DNA from: Mya arenaria | Taxonomy: Eukaryota > Mollusca > Bivalvia > Myida > Myidae | NCBI RefSeq assembly: GCF_026914265.1 | Contig: NC_069130.1 | Span: forward strand, 45,221,929 to 45,285,928 | Direction of reading: 5' to 3' | Length of the DNA: 64,000 bases | Shown here: piece after piece, positions 23,363 through 35,279 of the stretch | Numbering within the stretch: the first letter of the stretch is position 1 | Layout: each line of letters opens with the position of its first letter | Made by a program: the position numbers and the translations under genes | Notes under the pieces: model-generated | Databases searched by the model: none | What the model saw: only the letters and a program-made list of their open reading frames with translations | What the model was told of the DNA's origin: nothing

Positions 23363-26300
23363 ATGGTTTGTTACATTTTGCTGGACAATAAAATTAAGAA
23401 AATAGTCGCAATCGGTATTGGTGTGAGCCTTTTGCTGTTTGTAATAGGAATCCTTATAGGATATTATTCGGGAAAGGCGGCCGGATCATCATCATCGTCT
23501 TCGTCAAGTGCCTCCGTAGAGGGAGGATCTGGTAGCGTTGCGGCTGCATTGACAAGTTCGTGCCTCTTAGAAGAAATCAAAGGTGACCAAAAAACGAGAC
23601 TTTTCATCGACCGATATGTGGAACGCCATAACGTCAAACACGTCTGCATTTCCGAGGCGTACCAATGTCAAGACTTCAATATGCCAAACCATTACATTGC
23701 CCATCATCTTAACAAAAAAGCCATCGTCATTGACGGAAGGATGGACGAGGAGGCCTGGGAAGAGGTATCTATCTCTCTTATTCATCCAAAACGTCATTTT
23801 TATAGACATGAACTTTTGCTACTAAATATATAGAGCATTACTATGATCATATTTAAAGTGACACTCTTATTCAAAATCAATACATACTCATGTATAACAA
23901 ACCTAAATTTTGAGCGATACACCTACAACTACAAACTACATAATGCATTTATGGAAAATATTAATTATTGGTGACAAGATTGTTACCGTGTATTTATTAG
24001 CAGAAAGCGCAAAAATAATAATTCATTGGTGAATGCTAAAAGATTTATTGCGATCTACTATAGTCTCATAAGATAGAAATACCGTGTTTTCTGCACATTT
24101 CTTTCAAATTAAACTCGTTATCCTTCATAAGAACCATTGTTTTCGATAATAATTTAACCTTTCTGGTATATTAAAACAATCGTATTAATTGTGGTTAATC
24201 TTATTTGGGAGTAAAAGTGAATCTTTAAAGGAGCACACTATAGCTTGATGCCTATATTAATCAACGAAACATAAAACCCTGTCATGTTTGACTAGTTTGA
24301 CTATAATGATCAAAAAGCATATAATTTGGGTACCTTTAAAAATATGAGCATTTAAAACGAAAATAAGAGTTAATGGCTACGTAGTTATAAATTCCCATAC
24401 TAAAGACAGCGCCAAAATATAGCTAATATTTCTTTTCTTCAATACACATATTACATGCATTTTTTGTTCTGATCATTGCAATCAAATGAGTTAAACATAA
24501 GAATGCATCAAAATAATAAAGGCATCAATCTATATCGTGTTTCATTTAAAAGCCCAATAAACTAGTTCGCAAACTTCTAAATAAAATATATTGTACATGT
24601 TTATTTACTCAAACAAGTTATAAAATTACGTATTTTTACATAATTATCAATTATATTTATTAACTGATATGACGTAAGCATATACATCTAAAGACATGAA
24701 ATATTTATTACCAATACAATAGAAACTGCAGGACAAAGTCAAGTTACCACAAATAGCAAATACACTTTTTATACGCAGTCCCTTAAAGGGAATGAACTCC
24801 TGCGTTGGTGTTTTATGTCCTGTAAAAAATAACTTGACCTTTCAAGATTTTGTGACATTGTTAAACTGCAGAAATTCATAGTTAGTGTATGCATTATCGT
24901 TTGTAGGTCGAGTGATCCGATTACTAAATATGAAGAATAACATTCGGAGCTCCTTGTTAATTTTTATCGCAAACTCTCCTCGGATGTATGCCGGTACATC
25001 AGTAGAAGTAGTTCGTATTATTTTTAATTGCATTATTAGTTAAATGTAGTGTTTTGGCTTGTGTTTGTAGATCTAAGTTTAAACTGATTGCCAGTGAAGT
25101 GAATTATTGCAAACATAATCAAGGTTCCCAAGCGTTAAGTCATTAATTTTAACTGCTAAATTGAAATAACTCAGCGATCTACTTGCAGCGTAGTTAAAGT
25201 ATACCGATTTCTGACATTGTAAACCGTCCATATACATCCGAGGTTGTTTTCGATAAAAATTGCCGAGGTGTTCCGAATGGAAGAATAAATATTTTAGGGT
25301 TAAGCGACACTATCTTTTACAGGTTATATAACAGCAAAGCAAAAGCTCATTCACTTCAAGTGGCTGTGGTTTTATAGGCACAAGCTTAAGATCGTACAGA
25401 CACTAAACAAACGACACACAACTTACACAAAAAGACAGATAACATATACATCAAAATAACTCCATCTATAAGTGCTGTGGTCAACGCTTTGAAATGGTCC
25501 GATGAGTTGGGGGGTTAAACTTATTTATGGGTAGACAACCTTAGATCGTAAAAACATTTTAGAGTCAAGATCTCAAACGTGATATGCATTAATGCATGCT
25601 AGATCTACAGATGTAGGTAACGACAACCATTTGGTATCAATTAAGAGCCTTTCACAATGCAAAAGTGGGTGGGGAAGGACAAAAAAATAAAATGTTTGAA
25701 CAAATCATGTTTTACTTCGCTTTGAGGATCTTTTTCAGGGGTAGAACAAACATCCTTTGCAAAATGCTTTTGGTTTAAAAGGAGTAGAGCAAATTTTACG
25801 AAAGAAGGTAATATCAGATTTGTATCAAAAAGCATTTGCATTTTTGTCTATCGACAATATGCAGAATTATATGTATGAGTCAAAATGCCCCAGACTACCA
25901 AATAATCAATGTTGTTTGGATTCGTGATGATATTTTCTTAAATAAGAAAGATATTCCAGAAAATAAGGCAAAATAGTGGATTTAATTCATTTTTGGTAAC
26001 AAATATCTTTCTTAAAAATTCTTGCAATCACGCAAGGTAGTGCTGATCGGGAAGATTGCTATTTTGACATGAAAAACATAGTAATTTTGAATACAGACAT
26101 TTCCATAAAAATGTAAAAGGTTTTTGATTGAAAATCTGATGAAATATTTTATACATAAAAGTTACTGAATTCCCTCTTGCACCTACACATGTGTTGCAAC
26201 GGATGTATTAGTTGTGCTTTGATAAATATTAAATCGCAAAACTAAATAAAAAAAATGATTTTTTAAGCATTTATGTTTTGATCCTTCAAACTAATTCATG

Positions 26301-28289
26301 CACTGTGGAAGGCCCTTCATTAAGGTTTGAATTCTTAGAGAAAGACTGTCTAGGGCTTATAGAAATTATGTTGTTACGCCTATATTTATATTGAACTACA
26401 CGTATAACCGTCGAGTACTAAGTCAGCTATATGTGCCTTACTACATATGTGTGGTCATATCAAACACAGCGGTTTTCATCTTGAAAGAAGCAAATTAGGT
26501 AATTTAACGCCCGAATTAAAGTGAAATAAAGAATAAATATACAAACCACAATCTTGTACTTAAGGTTTTTTTTCCAGCGGGAATTACCCTTCCAATTTTA
26601 GATGATTAATTGATATAAGGGTCTCCAGACATAAAAAAATGACATACGAGTTTCCAGACATAAAAAAAATTGACATACGAGTTTCCAGACATAAAAAATG
26701 ACATACGAGTTTCCAGACATAAAAAAATGACATACGAGTTTCCAGACATAAAAAATTGACATACGAGTTATCATATTTAACCACGCGATAAACAATGTCA
26801 TAAATGCTACGTCGAAAGGCAACATTTTGCTATGGATGAAGATTCAAAACGAAGATATCTTTTCTTTTTCTTCACAATTTTAAATGAAACAAAGGGCAGT
26901 CTATGCCGCTTAAATAGCCCCGCCTTCGTTTAATTAGTACCGGAGTTTGATGGGTAATTATTTTCCTTAAACACTTCGATAAACCTGTTTTCAAGATAAT
27001 ATTTTGACAGTGCTTCACCTGGCGGCGAGTTTGCGAGTAGGATCGTCGAATTGTTTTAAGAAACTAAAATCTCAATCAAATTTAAGTAAAAGACCAAAGG
27101 CGAGGCTCTGTAACCGGCATAGACTTCGCTCTGTTTAATCTAAAGTGGTAAAGAAATGGAAAAGTCATTTTTGTTTAAACTCTTAATTCGAAGCTAAATG
27201 CTGCCTTTGGATGGAGCATTTACGATTCAATTTATCACGTGGAATACACACACTGTCACCAATTTCTCCATCAGTTGACAAGCTTATATCTTGCTTCGCG
27301 TATCTTAAATGTTTAGTATCGTATCCATGTGGTTTATATTTCAATAGGTTCCGTGGAGTGAATCATTTGTGGACATTCGAAGCTCCAGTTACCCTAAGCC
27401 CAAGTTTAGCACCAAGTTCAAAATGCGCTGGGATGATGAGAGACTATACATAGGAGCCTACATCGAAGACACTGACCTTTGGGGAACCATACAAGGACAA
27501 GAGACGGGGATCTGGCAAGACAATATGATAGACATATTAATGGATGTAGATGGCTCCATGTTTAACTACAAGCAGATAGAGATAAATGTTCTTGGGACCA
27601 CTTTGGACCATATCTTGTACAAGTCGCCTTACGATTCAATTGGTCCAAACCCAAACTGGACAGACAATGACCTAAGCTGGCACCCAGACATGAAGAAGGC
27701 AGTTTACACCGATGGAACAGTTAACACTCCCGGGGATAAGGACAAATTCTGGTCTGTCGAGCTGTCAATGACGTTTGAGCAACTGGCCAACAGGTCAGAA
27801 CGCGTTCAAGCTTCGCCGCAAGATAACGAGGTATGGTTTATGCAGGTAGGACGAGCCCATCACCCGCTGGAGGTTGAGAACGGGACGTATCAGAAAGTTC
27901 CAAACGTATCATTCGATGAGATGGGATGGTGGGCATGGCAACCGTGTGATGCAGTGAATTTCCTTTTGCAAGATCGTTGGGGGTTGGTCCAATTCAAACG
28001 AAGCACCATTGATAATACTTTTAATTTCCAAAAGTGGCACCTTTACCGGGCATTGTTTGATATGATGGATGGTATGAACAAATACAAGGCAATCCATGGA
28101 CGATTTGTTACGATGATTGAGGAACTCGACATTCCGCCGTATTTGATGTCTGGAGTTTGCGTTGAAATTCCTGAAATAAAGGTTATCGACAGAGGTGTAT
28201 ACTCGGGATTCGAAATAACTGTGAGATCCAAATTTCTGTCGCACAAACCAGCCCATATTAACGAGGAACGATATGTGTGGTTCACATAA
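23363..28289 (+). CDS. Membrane-anchored CBM9-like protein, paralogue B
   Basis: Two exons, 23363-23764 and 27348-28289 (intron 3583 bp, GT-AG), encode about 447 residues. The N-terminus MVCYILLDNKIKK leads into a hydrophobic anchor (about 14-36) and YYSGK, aligned without gaps to paralogues A and C. An eight-serine run (residues 42-49) and a Gly/Ser-rich linker follow, longer than in the paralogues. Family phrases are IDGRMDEEAW, TKFKMRWDDERLYIGAY, DGSMFNYKQIEINVLGT, DGTVNTPGDKDKFWSVE, WWAWQPCDAVN and LQDRWGLVQFKR. C-terminal RALFDMMDGMNKYKAIHG and ELDIPPYLM are shared by all three. Likely a cell-surface or secretory-pathway carbohydrate-binding protein of type II topology; ligand unknown. 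Intron 1 contains two MITEs and a small minisatellite. Confidence 0.88.
23857..24224. mobile_element. TTAA-flanked MITE in intron 1 of paralogue B
   Basis: TTAA at 23853-23856 and 24225-24228. The left end AGTGACACTCTTATTC is mirrored by the right end GGGAGTAAAAGTGAATCT. Same family and orientation as 13850-14175. Confidence 0.75.
24229..24545. mobile_element. Second TTAA-flanked MITE sharing its TTAA with the first
   Basis: Left end AGGAGCACACTATAG then CTTGATGCC; the right end, reverse complemented, reads AAACACGATATAG then ATTGATGCC. Right TTAA at 24546-24549. Its left TTAA (24225-24228) is also the right TTAA of the neighbouring MITE, so the two abut. No ORF. Confidence 0.65.
24550..26600. 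other. Intron 1 of paralogue B, non-coding
   Basis: AT-rich intronic sequence. ORFs are short and without domains. Confidence 0.6.
26626..26770. repeat. Minisatellite of about 28-31 bp, five units
   Basis: 'gacatacgagtttccagaca' followed by an A run of variable length repeats five times. Length differences lie in the A run. It lies in intron 1 of paralogue B. Confidence 0.85.
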
Positions 28290-28568
28290 ACTTGGAGTTA
28301 ATGATCACGGAAATCCATGTAAAATCTTCAGCTGCTGGAAGCAAATCATATGACTGTGTTTGCTATCATGTTTAGAACTATACGATATATTTTATATATA
28401 TACAACTTGCGTGATTATTTTGTGTGATTCTTATATAATTCCGTTTATATTACACACAATATACCTAATGTACTTTTTCATGTATGTTAATCAGAAATAC
28501 ATATATCATTGTATTGCATTCATCAACAGAATGTCTAAGTCACATTAACAAAAGAAGACGTCGCAAAC

Positions 28569-28585
28569 AATAAACTCACAATAAA
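28569..28585 (+). terminator. Poly(A) signals of paralogue B
   Basis: Two AATAAA hexamers (28569-28574 and 28580-28585), about 280-295 bp after the stop codon. This is a plausible 3' end, with no competing gene between. Confidence 0.5.
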
Positions 28586-28960
28586 CATTAATGAAACCGG
28601 TTGTATAGTCATTTAGTGGTTTACCGCCTCGGAATGGCCAATTAAAACAAGGCGGAATTCATTGGATTCATTGGGGTTTTAACTAGTTAGTATCAACTAG
28701 AGCACTGAATCTGACACTGTCAAAAACCTTACCAATAATAGTTGTAAAAATACTGTACAAAGCTATCATCAACTTGAGGACAATGAAGAATAAAGTTACG
28801 CCATATTATATAAACTGAAACTTGATGTGTAACCATAAACTAAAATTCAATACTTTATGGCCAAATAGGTACATGACCTAAGAACGAATGAAACCAAACG
28901 GAGCAACTGCACCAACTCCTCAAAGTTGCGATATTATCGTATAAAGGCAACATGTTTTAA

Positions 28961-29616
28961 AGGGACTAGACACCTGCAGATGATAAAATTGCAACACAAA
29001 AGAAAAATGTCAATCTATATCGTTGTGTGCAACGCTTTGAATCTTACTTATTTACTGATGTTTTATATCGCTGAGGACACATTTAGCTTTCGCAGTTTTT
29101 GCGTATTATTACAAATTTGAAATCTACTAGGTTTGTCTACCCAGTAAGTTTGAAAATTGCGTCAGTAAATGTATAGACACTCGTGACTTGCACGTTCTAA
29201 ATATACACACGTCATGGCTTCTCAAAAGAATGGAGAGTGCAATGTAGAGGAAACTCCTGCGAAACAACGTAGACTCAGAGCCCGACAAATTAACATCCAG
29301 GATGAAGTTGATCAATGGAATCTTTTAAAAGAGATTAAAAGTGCTGAAAATTACAGCGAGTTGCCTTAAAGGTTATTGACAGGGTAGTATGTAAAATGAT
29401 CATGTAACTTGCAAGGTGTTCGGGGAAAAAATCCGCGCTATTTCAAAACGGGAAAGCTCAACTGAACAAGCGTTTGCAGGGGCGGCATGAGTGTTGTGTT
29501 TATTCTTTAAATCATGTAAAATTATCGGCCACATGCTAGCTCGTTATGCCAATTCTAGGCTTGCTTTGAGAGAAAACTGTATTTGCCGATTTTGGACCAT
29601 CTGGTGTCGAGTCCCT
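28961..29616. mobile_element. TTAA-flanked DNA element, 656 bp, TIR AGGGACTAGACACC
   Basis: Left end AGGGACTAGACACC after TTAA (28957-28960); right end GGTGTCGAGTCCCT before TTAA (29617-29620). The inverted ends match at 13 of 14 positions. It contains a 51-codon ORF, so it may be a deletion derivative of a coding TTAA-targeting transposon. Confidence 0.8.
29214..29369 (+). CDS. Small ORF in the TTAA element, 51 aa, element-derived
   Basis: Starts MASQKNGECNVEETPAKQRR, continues RLRARQINIQDEVDQWN and ends NYSELP. The basic patch and the 'DEVDQWNLLKEIK' stretch look like the N-terminal end of an element-encoded protein. No transposase catalytic region follows before the right end. It is placed here because of the surrounding inverted ends, not because a family was recognised. 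Confidence 0.4.
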   Translation: MASQKNGECNVEETPAKQRRLRARQINIQDEVDQWNLLKEIKSAENYSELP

Positions 29617-29753
29617 TTAATGTAATCCATCATTTATTTGTGTGCAAAACTAATACATTTTTACCAACACGTTGAAGACCAATAAAATTAAAATGTGATT
29701 TAAAACGAAACCACCAAATCATGAAATAGAGGATACGTTTTACTTTTATTTAA

Positions 29754-30208
29754 AGGGTCCCGGTCATGTCTTGTAAAATGCACTTTTTGACAAAACAAAT
29801 GTTGTCAAACCATTAGGAGTGTTAGAACTAGGATATTGACGGCTGGAACCATTCAACAATTATTGATATATGCTCAAATATTGTCTTTAATATCTATGAT
29901 TTTGAATAGCGTTGGTAACGCTTTTCAACGAAAGCTTAAAGGGTTATACTATCACTCAACTTAGGAAAAGAGTCCTTGTGATCAATCAGTTTTATTTTCA
30001 TATTTTGTGGGTTTTTTTTAATTTTTTATCATGACTGTATGAGCGTGGGTTCGTTCCCCAATAAAACCAGTTTTGTATACTCTATTTGTTGTTTTCTGCA
30101 ATTTTTGTATCAAAGAGTAAATTTATTATACATGTACTTAATATAAAGTCTTTTCAGATGCATAACCGTGGGAGATTAAAAAATGATCAAAAGCATGAGT
30201 GTGTCCCT
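29754..30208. mobile_element. TTAA-flanked MITE upstream of paralogue C
   Basis: TTAA at 29750-29753 and 30209-30212. Left end AGGGTCCCGGTCATG; right end, reverse complemented, AGGGACACACTCATG. A relative lies at about 31004-31510, in intron 1 of paralogue C. Confidence 0.75.
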
Positions 30209-30492
30209 TTAAGACAAACATTTATTAATTCATACAAGGAATGTTCTAATTAATCTTAATGTATAACCATTGCGTGCGAATTTATTTTTGAGGATGCCTG
30301 CGGCATAATGGTAATATAACTTTGAAGACAATTAATTGTTTTGTAGCAATCAGTATTAATATGCAACGTAAATGTATAAATCAACAATAAAGTATGTGTC
30401 ACGGTCTAGTGATTTCATCGTATTATGTTTTTACAAAGCGTAAGTTACGTATATACATAAGCAAGCGCTGTGAAACTTTTTAAGTCAGAAAA

Positions 30493-33083
30493 ATGGCAGG
30501 TTATATCATAGTGGATGTGAAAACAAAGAAAACCGTCGCAATATGCGCTGCAATTGGAGTTGGAGTATTCGTGATCGGAATTTTAATCGGATTCTTTTCC
30601 GGAAAAGGGCATGGTTCGAATTCTGCCGCAATATCTCAAAGTGACCAGCCAACAGCTGCAGAGGAACTCCTTGCTGAATGCACATGGTCACTGGCTGAAT
30701 CGTCGAGCGGTTTGCGATTCGTGGAGAGATACATCGAACGTCACTCGGAGAAAAACATTTGCGTGGAAAATTCGGAGCAATGTATGGACCTGGCACTGCC
30801 AAGACACTATATCGCGTATCATTTAAACACGGCAGACATTACTATAGATGGGAAACTAGACGAGAAAGCATGGGACGAGGCAAGTCTTATGGCTAATCCA
30901 GCTGTTTTATAGCCGTCATTTGGCCATATTCCCAAAGCCAAAGTGTTTTTATTCCAAATTTGAATATAAAATGTCCCAGTGTATGTTAAGAATACCTTTT
31001 TAAAGTGACTCGCTCATGGTTTGTTATATGCACTTTTTTAATTACGAAATAAAGTGTGGCAAATCATAAGGAGTGTTAAAACAAAAACACCTAAAGCTGG
31101 AACCCTTCAGCTAATGTTGATATATGCTCAAATATCGACTTTGAAGACCACACTTTCCATTAGCGTTTATAACGCGATTGAAAATTAATTACGGCTGTGG
31201 TGTTGCGTGATTGATTGTTTGACATTATCACGAGATATTAACAATGTATCCTTAAAAAGTCAACATATCTACCACTTTTGTAAAAGTTCCGGTGGTGGTG
31301 TGGACTAGCCGGCTGTTTTCTTTTCTTTTTTCTTGAATTTACTGTCGTGGGTTCAAAATCCAACTAAAACCAAAATACCTTTTCTTTGCTATAACTGTAT
31401 TTTTTCTGCTATTTTGATATCATAGAGTAAAATAATGATAAAATAAGTGTTTTCAGATGTTTTACCGGAAAAACTATTTTTTAGTCCAATAACATGAGCA
31501 TACACACACTGAAATTCTTTATTAAACTCTCATACCCATAGACTAGTAGAGTGCTAGAGTACAAAAGAGTAATAAATTAAACTTTAATGGTTCAATTTGG
31601 TCAAAAAGTGGTCGAAATTAGAGACCACACACGCACTTTATTAATTCCAGTAATTATTGTTAAATAAGCGACCATAATTGTTTATCCTATACTTTGTATA
31701 CCTTAGTGATCCTTTCTTGGATCTGCGTCCCAATTTTGAAATTTGTAGCGTAACAATGACAAAAAAAATATTAAAATAAGCTTATATGTTTCATTTAACT
31801 CTACTTTATATATATTTAATGCTAAGTTTCGTGTGTATGTGAGGGGGAGGAGGTTCACAATCGTTGTAAAATTGATGAGTTTAAATTTGGTGTCCATGCT
31901 TATGTGAGCTTTTGCGGGATTGTTAGGAAAAATGCATAAACTGGGAGTTACCCTTCACACCTTAAAATCCACTTTAAATCGCAAATAACTTCCAGATGTT
32001 TTAGAACAACGTAATTATATAAATGTATGAAGGTAAATGATGCATGTGTTACGGAGATGAGCGTGGTGTAAACAACAGTATTGGTGAGGCAAAATGTAGT
32101 GCAATTGAGTTAAATAAATCCAGTAAACCTTAAAAGGTAAATGTGTTTCTTATTTTAAGGTCGAGTGGAGCGAGAACTTTGTCGATATGAGAAGTGTGGT
32201 TTACCCAGATCCTTATTATACAACGAAATTCAAAATGCGATGGGACAACGACCGGCTATATGTGGGGGCTGTATTGCAAGAGAGGGACTTCTGGGCGACA
32301 AATACGAAGCATGATAGCAATATATGGCAAGAAAATGGGTTCGAGATGTTGGTGGACGTTGATGGGACAATGTTCAACTACAAGCAGATGCAGATAAATG
32401 TTTTGGGAACCATGATGGACCAGGTTCTATTCAAGTCTCCCTATGATCAGATTGGGAATGAAAGTATAAGGGAGAAAGAATGGCATCCTGATGCACGAAA
32501 GGAGGTATATGTAGATGGCACGGTGAATAAACCTGGTGACATAGATAAATACTGGTCAGTGGAAATGGCTCTATCATTCGATAACCTCAAGGATCATTCA
32601 GAACGCGTTCAACCAAATCCTATAGATGATGAGGTTTGTTTTGTTCAGTTTGGTCGATCAGAGCAACATTTAGAGAATGTTAACGGCGAATATCGCAAAA
32701 AGAAGAACTCGACGACCGACTGGTGGGCATGGCAGCCGTGCGACGCCATTAATTTGCATCTCCAGGACAGGTGGGGGTTGGTTCAATTCAAGAGAACATT
32801 GGCAGATAATGAATTTAAATTTACCAAATGGCATATTTACAAATCACTTTTTGATATGATGAATGGTATGAAGAAATACAAAGCTTTGCATGGTCGTTAT
32901 GTAAACACAATCGAAGAGCTAGACATCCCGCCATATTTGTTATCCCGGAACTGCGTTGATATACCGGAAATCCGGATAGAGGACAGGAATGGAACGAAGG
33001 GATTTGATATTACAGTGAAGTCAATGTTTCTGTCCCACAAGCCCGCCCATATAAGGGAAGATAGATATGTCTATTTCAAATGA
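30493..33083 (+). CDS. Membrane-anchored CBM9-like protein, paralogue C, with a GC-AG intron
   Basis: Two exons, 30493-30879 and 32160-33083, encode about 436 residues. MAGYIIVDVKTKK is followed by the hydrophobic anchor (about 14-36) and FFSGKG. The ectodomain has IDGKLDEKAW, TKFKMRWDNDRLYVGA, DGTMFNYKQMQINVLGT, DGTVNKPGDIDKYWSVE, WWAWQPCDAIN, LQDRWGLVQFKR and C-terminal HIREDRYVYFK. The CX6C stalk pair, the WQPC cysteine and the CV cysteine are shared with A and B. The exon joint DAWDE/VEWSENF, aligned to the paralogues, needs a donor GAG|GCAAGT. So the 1280 bp intron is GC-AG where A and B have GT. Role as for the paralogues: sugar binding on the outside of the membrane, ligand unknown. 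Confidence 0.88.
31004..31510. mobile_element. MITE in intron 1 of paralogue C, relative of 29754-30208
   Basis: Starts after TTAA (31000-31003) with AGTGACTCGCTCATGG. It shares 'aggagtgtta', 'gctggaacc' and 'gatatatgctcaaatat' in order with 29754-30208. The right end is diverged and its edge is uncertain. Confidence 0.6.
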
Positions 33084-33595
33084 ATATACAAACAAATTTC
33101 ATCTTGAAATACAAGACTAGCATGTGCTATGAAATTGTGATTATATGTGATTATTTTATATAAAATCTTCAAATCATTATGACACAGCTTTTCACAATCT
33201 CCTACGCAGTGATCTCCCCTTACAGACAGAACAAATAGATGCCACTATGAGCGAGTATTTCTGGAATGCAGCTATACAAGTATGATCTTTTTCTTATAAA
33301 AAAATATTTTGTCTTTCTTTGGGACAGTTATTATAACAATTAGTCAAGGTGAATGGAGGTTGAAAAACGATAAAACGTTTAAAATCAAAGATAATTTACA
33401 ATCTGTATCTATGTATTCCGTGATATCTATTCATGGTCACGCGATCTGTATGGTGGCAGAGATTACTGTACTGTGAGGGAAGTAAAACTGCCTTTTGTTT
33501 GAGATTTTCGTTCTCACAATTATTATTCAATTCTGATCCTTGTTAATGATAAATGACAAGCTTCCTTACCAAAAATATATTTCTCCTCACTCTGT
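33084..33595. other. Downstream of paralogue C, non-coding
   Basis: Probable 3' UTR and spacer. No clear AATAAA close to the stop codon and no ORF of note. Confidence 0.5.
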
Positions 33596-33866
33596 ATATG
33601 TGGCAAGTTATTTTAAAATCTGTCCATACAAGGGAAAGTTACAGCCCGGACACGACAACCTATACTCTATGTTCTTATATGCAACACTCCATTGTGAATA
33701 AACACTAAGTGTGACCTTGACCTTTGAGGTAGGGACACGGGTTTTGCACGCGACACGTCGTCTTGGTATGTGGAACACATGTGGCAAGTTATTTTAAAAT
33801 CTGTCCATACAAGGGAAAGTAACAGCCCGGACACGACAACCTTTGACTCTATGTCCTTATTCTCCA
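33596..33866. repeat. Isolated 1.5 units of a 180 bp mollusc repeat
   Basis: 'tggcaagttattttaaaatc' occurs at 33601 and 33781. The units match those of the larger array at 36.9-38.1 kb but lack that element's ends. Confidence 0.8.
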
Positions 33867-34184
33867 TTTCAGTTCATCATTGGATCTAGCAGCAGGTATA
33901 ATACTCGGCATTCGTTGTGCGAACATTTTGCCATAACGATTTGAGCTGTATGTGTGTTCAGATGGCCATGTAGTCAGTTTTATTCTGAATAAAATAAATC
34001 ACTTTATCATTAATATAAAGCCAGAGTTTTTGGTCCTTTCTAAATATCTGCAATATGTGTACCAAGTTTTATGAAGATATATTTAACGAGTATAGATTTG
34101 TTAAATATTCACTTTTATTTCCAAATAAGATGTACCACAATTAATACAATTGTTTTAGTTTTTTGAAAATGATGCAAAAATATC

Positions 34185-34440
34185 TTAAACAATGGTTCTT
34201 ATGAAGGATGCAGTGTTTAATTTGAAAGAAAGGTGCAGAAAAACACGGTATTTCTACCTTATGTCATGAGACGATAGTTGATCATGGTAAATATTTAAGG
34301 ACCCAACAGTCAGTTAATATTTGTGCATTTTCAGCTATTAAATACACGGTTACAATCTTGTTATCAGTACTTAATATTTTCAATAAAGTCATTTTTAGTA
34401 AGCAGTAAAGGTTTATCATTCAAAATGTATGTTTGTTGTA
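34185..34440. mobile_element. Truncated, inverted copy of the 13850-type MITE
   Basis: 'ggttcttatgaaggatgcag', 'aatttgaaagaaaggtgcag' and 'tatttctacctta' run in reverse order and orientation to 13850-14175. The TIR ends are missing. Confidence 0.65.
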
Positions 34441-35279
34441 TATGTGTATGTATTGATGTTTTATACAAATGCCAATTCAAGCCAAGAAAATTCGTACAAC
34501 GACGACTAGGACGACACCAAGGAAACAACAGTACATGCTGGACTGTTTTTGTGTGTGTGCTTTCGTTTATTCATTAACTTCCATATCGGAACGGTAACAA
34601 GAAGGCGGGGGTTGACCGTGCTATAACAATCGTGCCAATAAACTGCACCACCACTCACACATAGGCACCCTATAATTAAAAGTTGTCCTTGACAATTTGA
34701 TACAAAATGCTTTCCCTACCTACTACCCTCCTGAATGAAATTATACATTCAAATAAATAAAATCCACTCTAATAAGGATTACCTGTAAAAATCATTATGA
34801 ATCCCTAATCATTTTTATGATAATTATTTAGTAATTTAAGTCAGAGATTTTACATTGCTACATGTATACATATTCTCATTGGAAACATGTACAACTTGTC
34901 TGGAATTTTGCATTGCTACATATAATGCATATTCTCATTGGAAGCATGTGTACAATGTGTCTGGTCTATGAATATGTTTGAGCAATTGACAAGTTTTATT
35001 CACCGATAAGGCCGTCGCTGCTGATGACATGGACGATATTAAGGTTACAATAATTGAATTGTTATTTTAAAACACAAATATGCGAAAAAACAACAAGCAA
35101 GCAAATTTGTTGTATTATGACCCCCGCCTGTTTAGACAAATTAGGTGGTATGGTGAAATATTCCAACCAAAACATGCATTATGGCTGCAGCGTGATGGAC
35201 TCTTATGAACATTGAATATGATATATTAGTTCGTTTGCAATTGTTTGAAATAAAAGTATAGTGTGTATAGTGTAGCTTT
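34441..35279. other. Non-coding stretch with a short tandem duplication
   Basis: About 34853-34972 holds two diverged units of about 60 bp built on 'cattgctacat' and 'tattctcattggaa'. The rest shows no gene. Confidence 0.5.
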
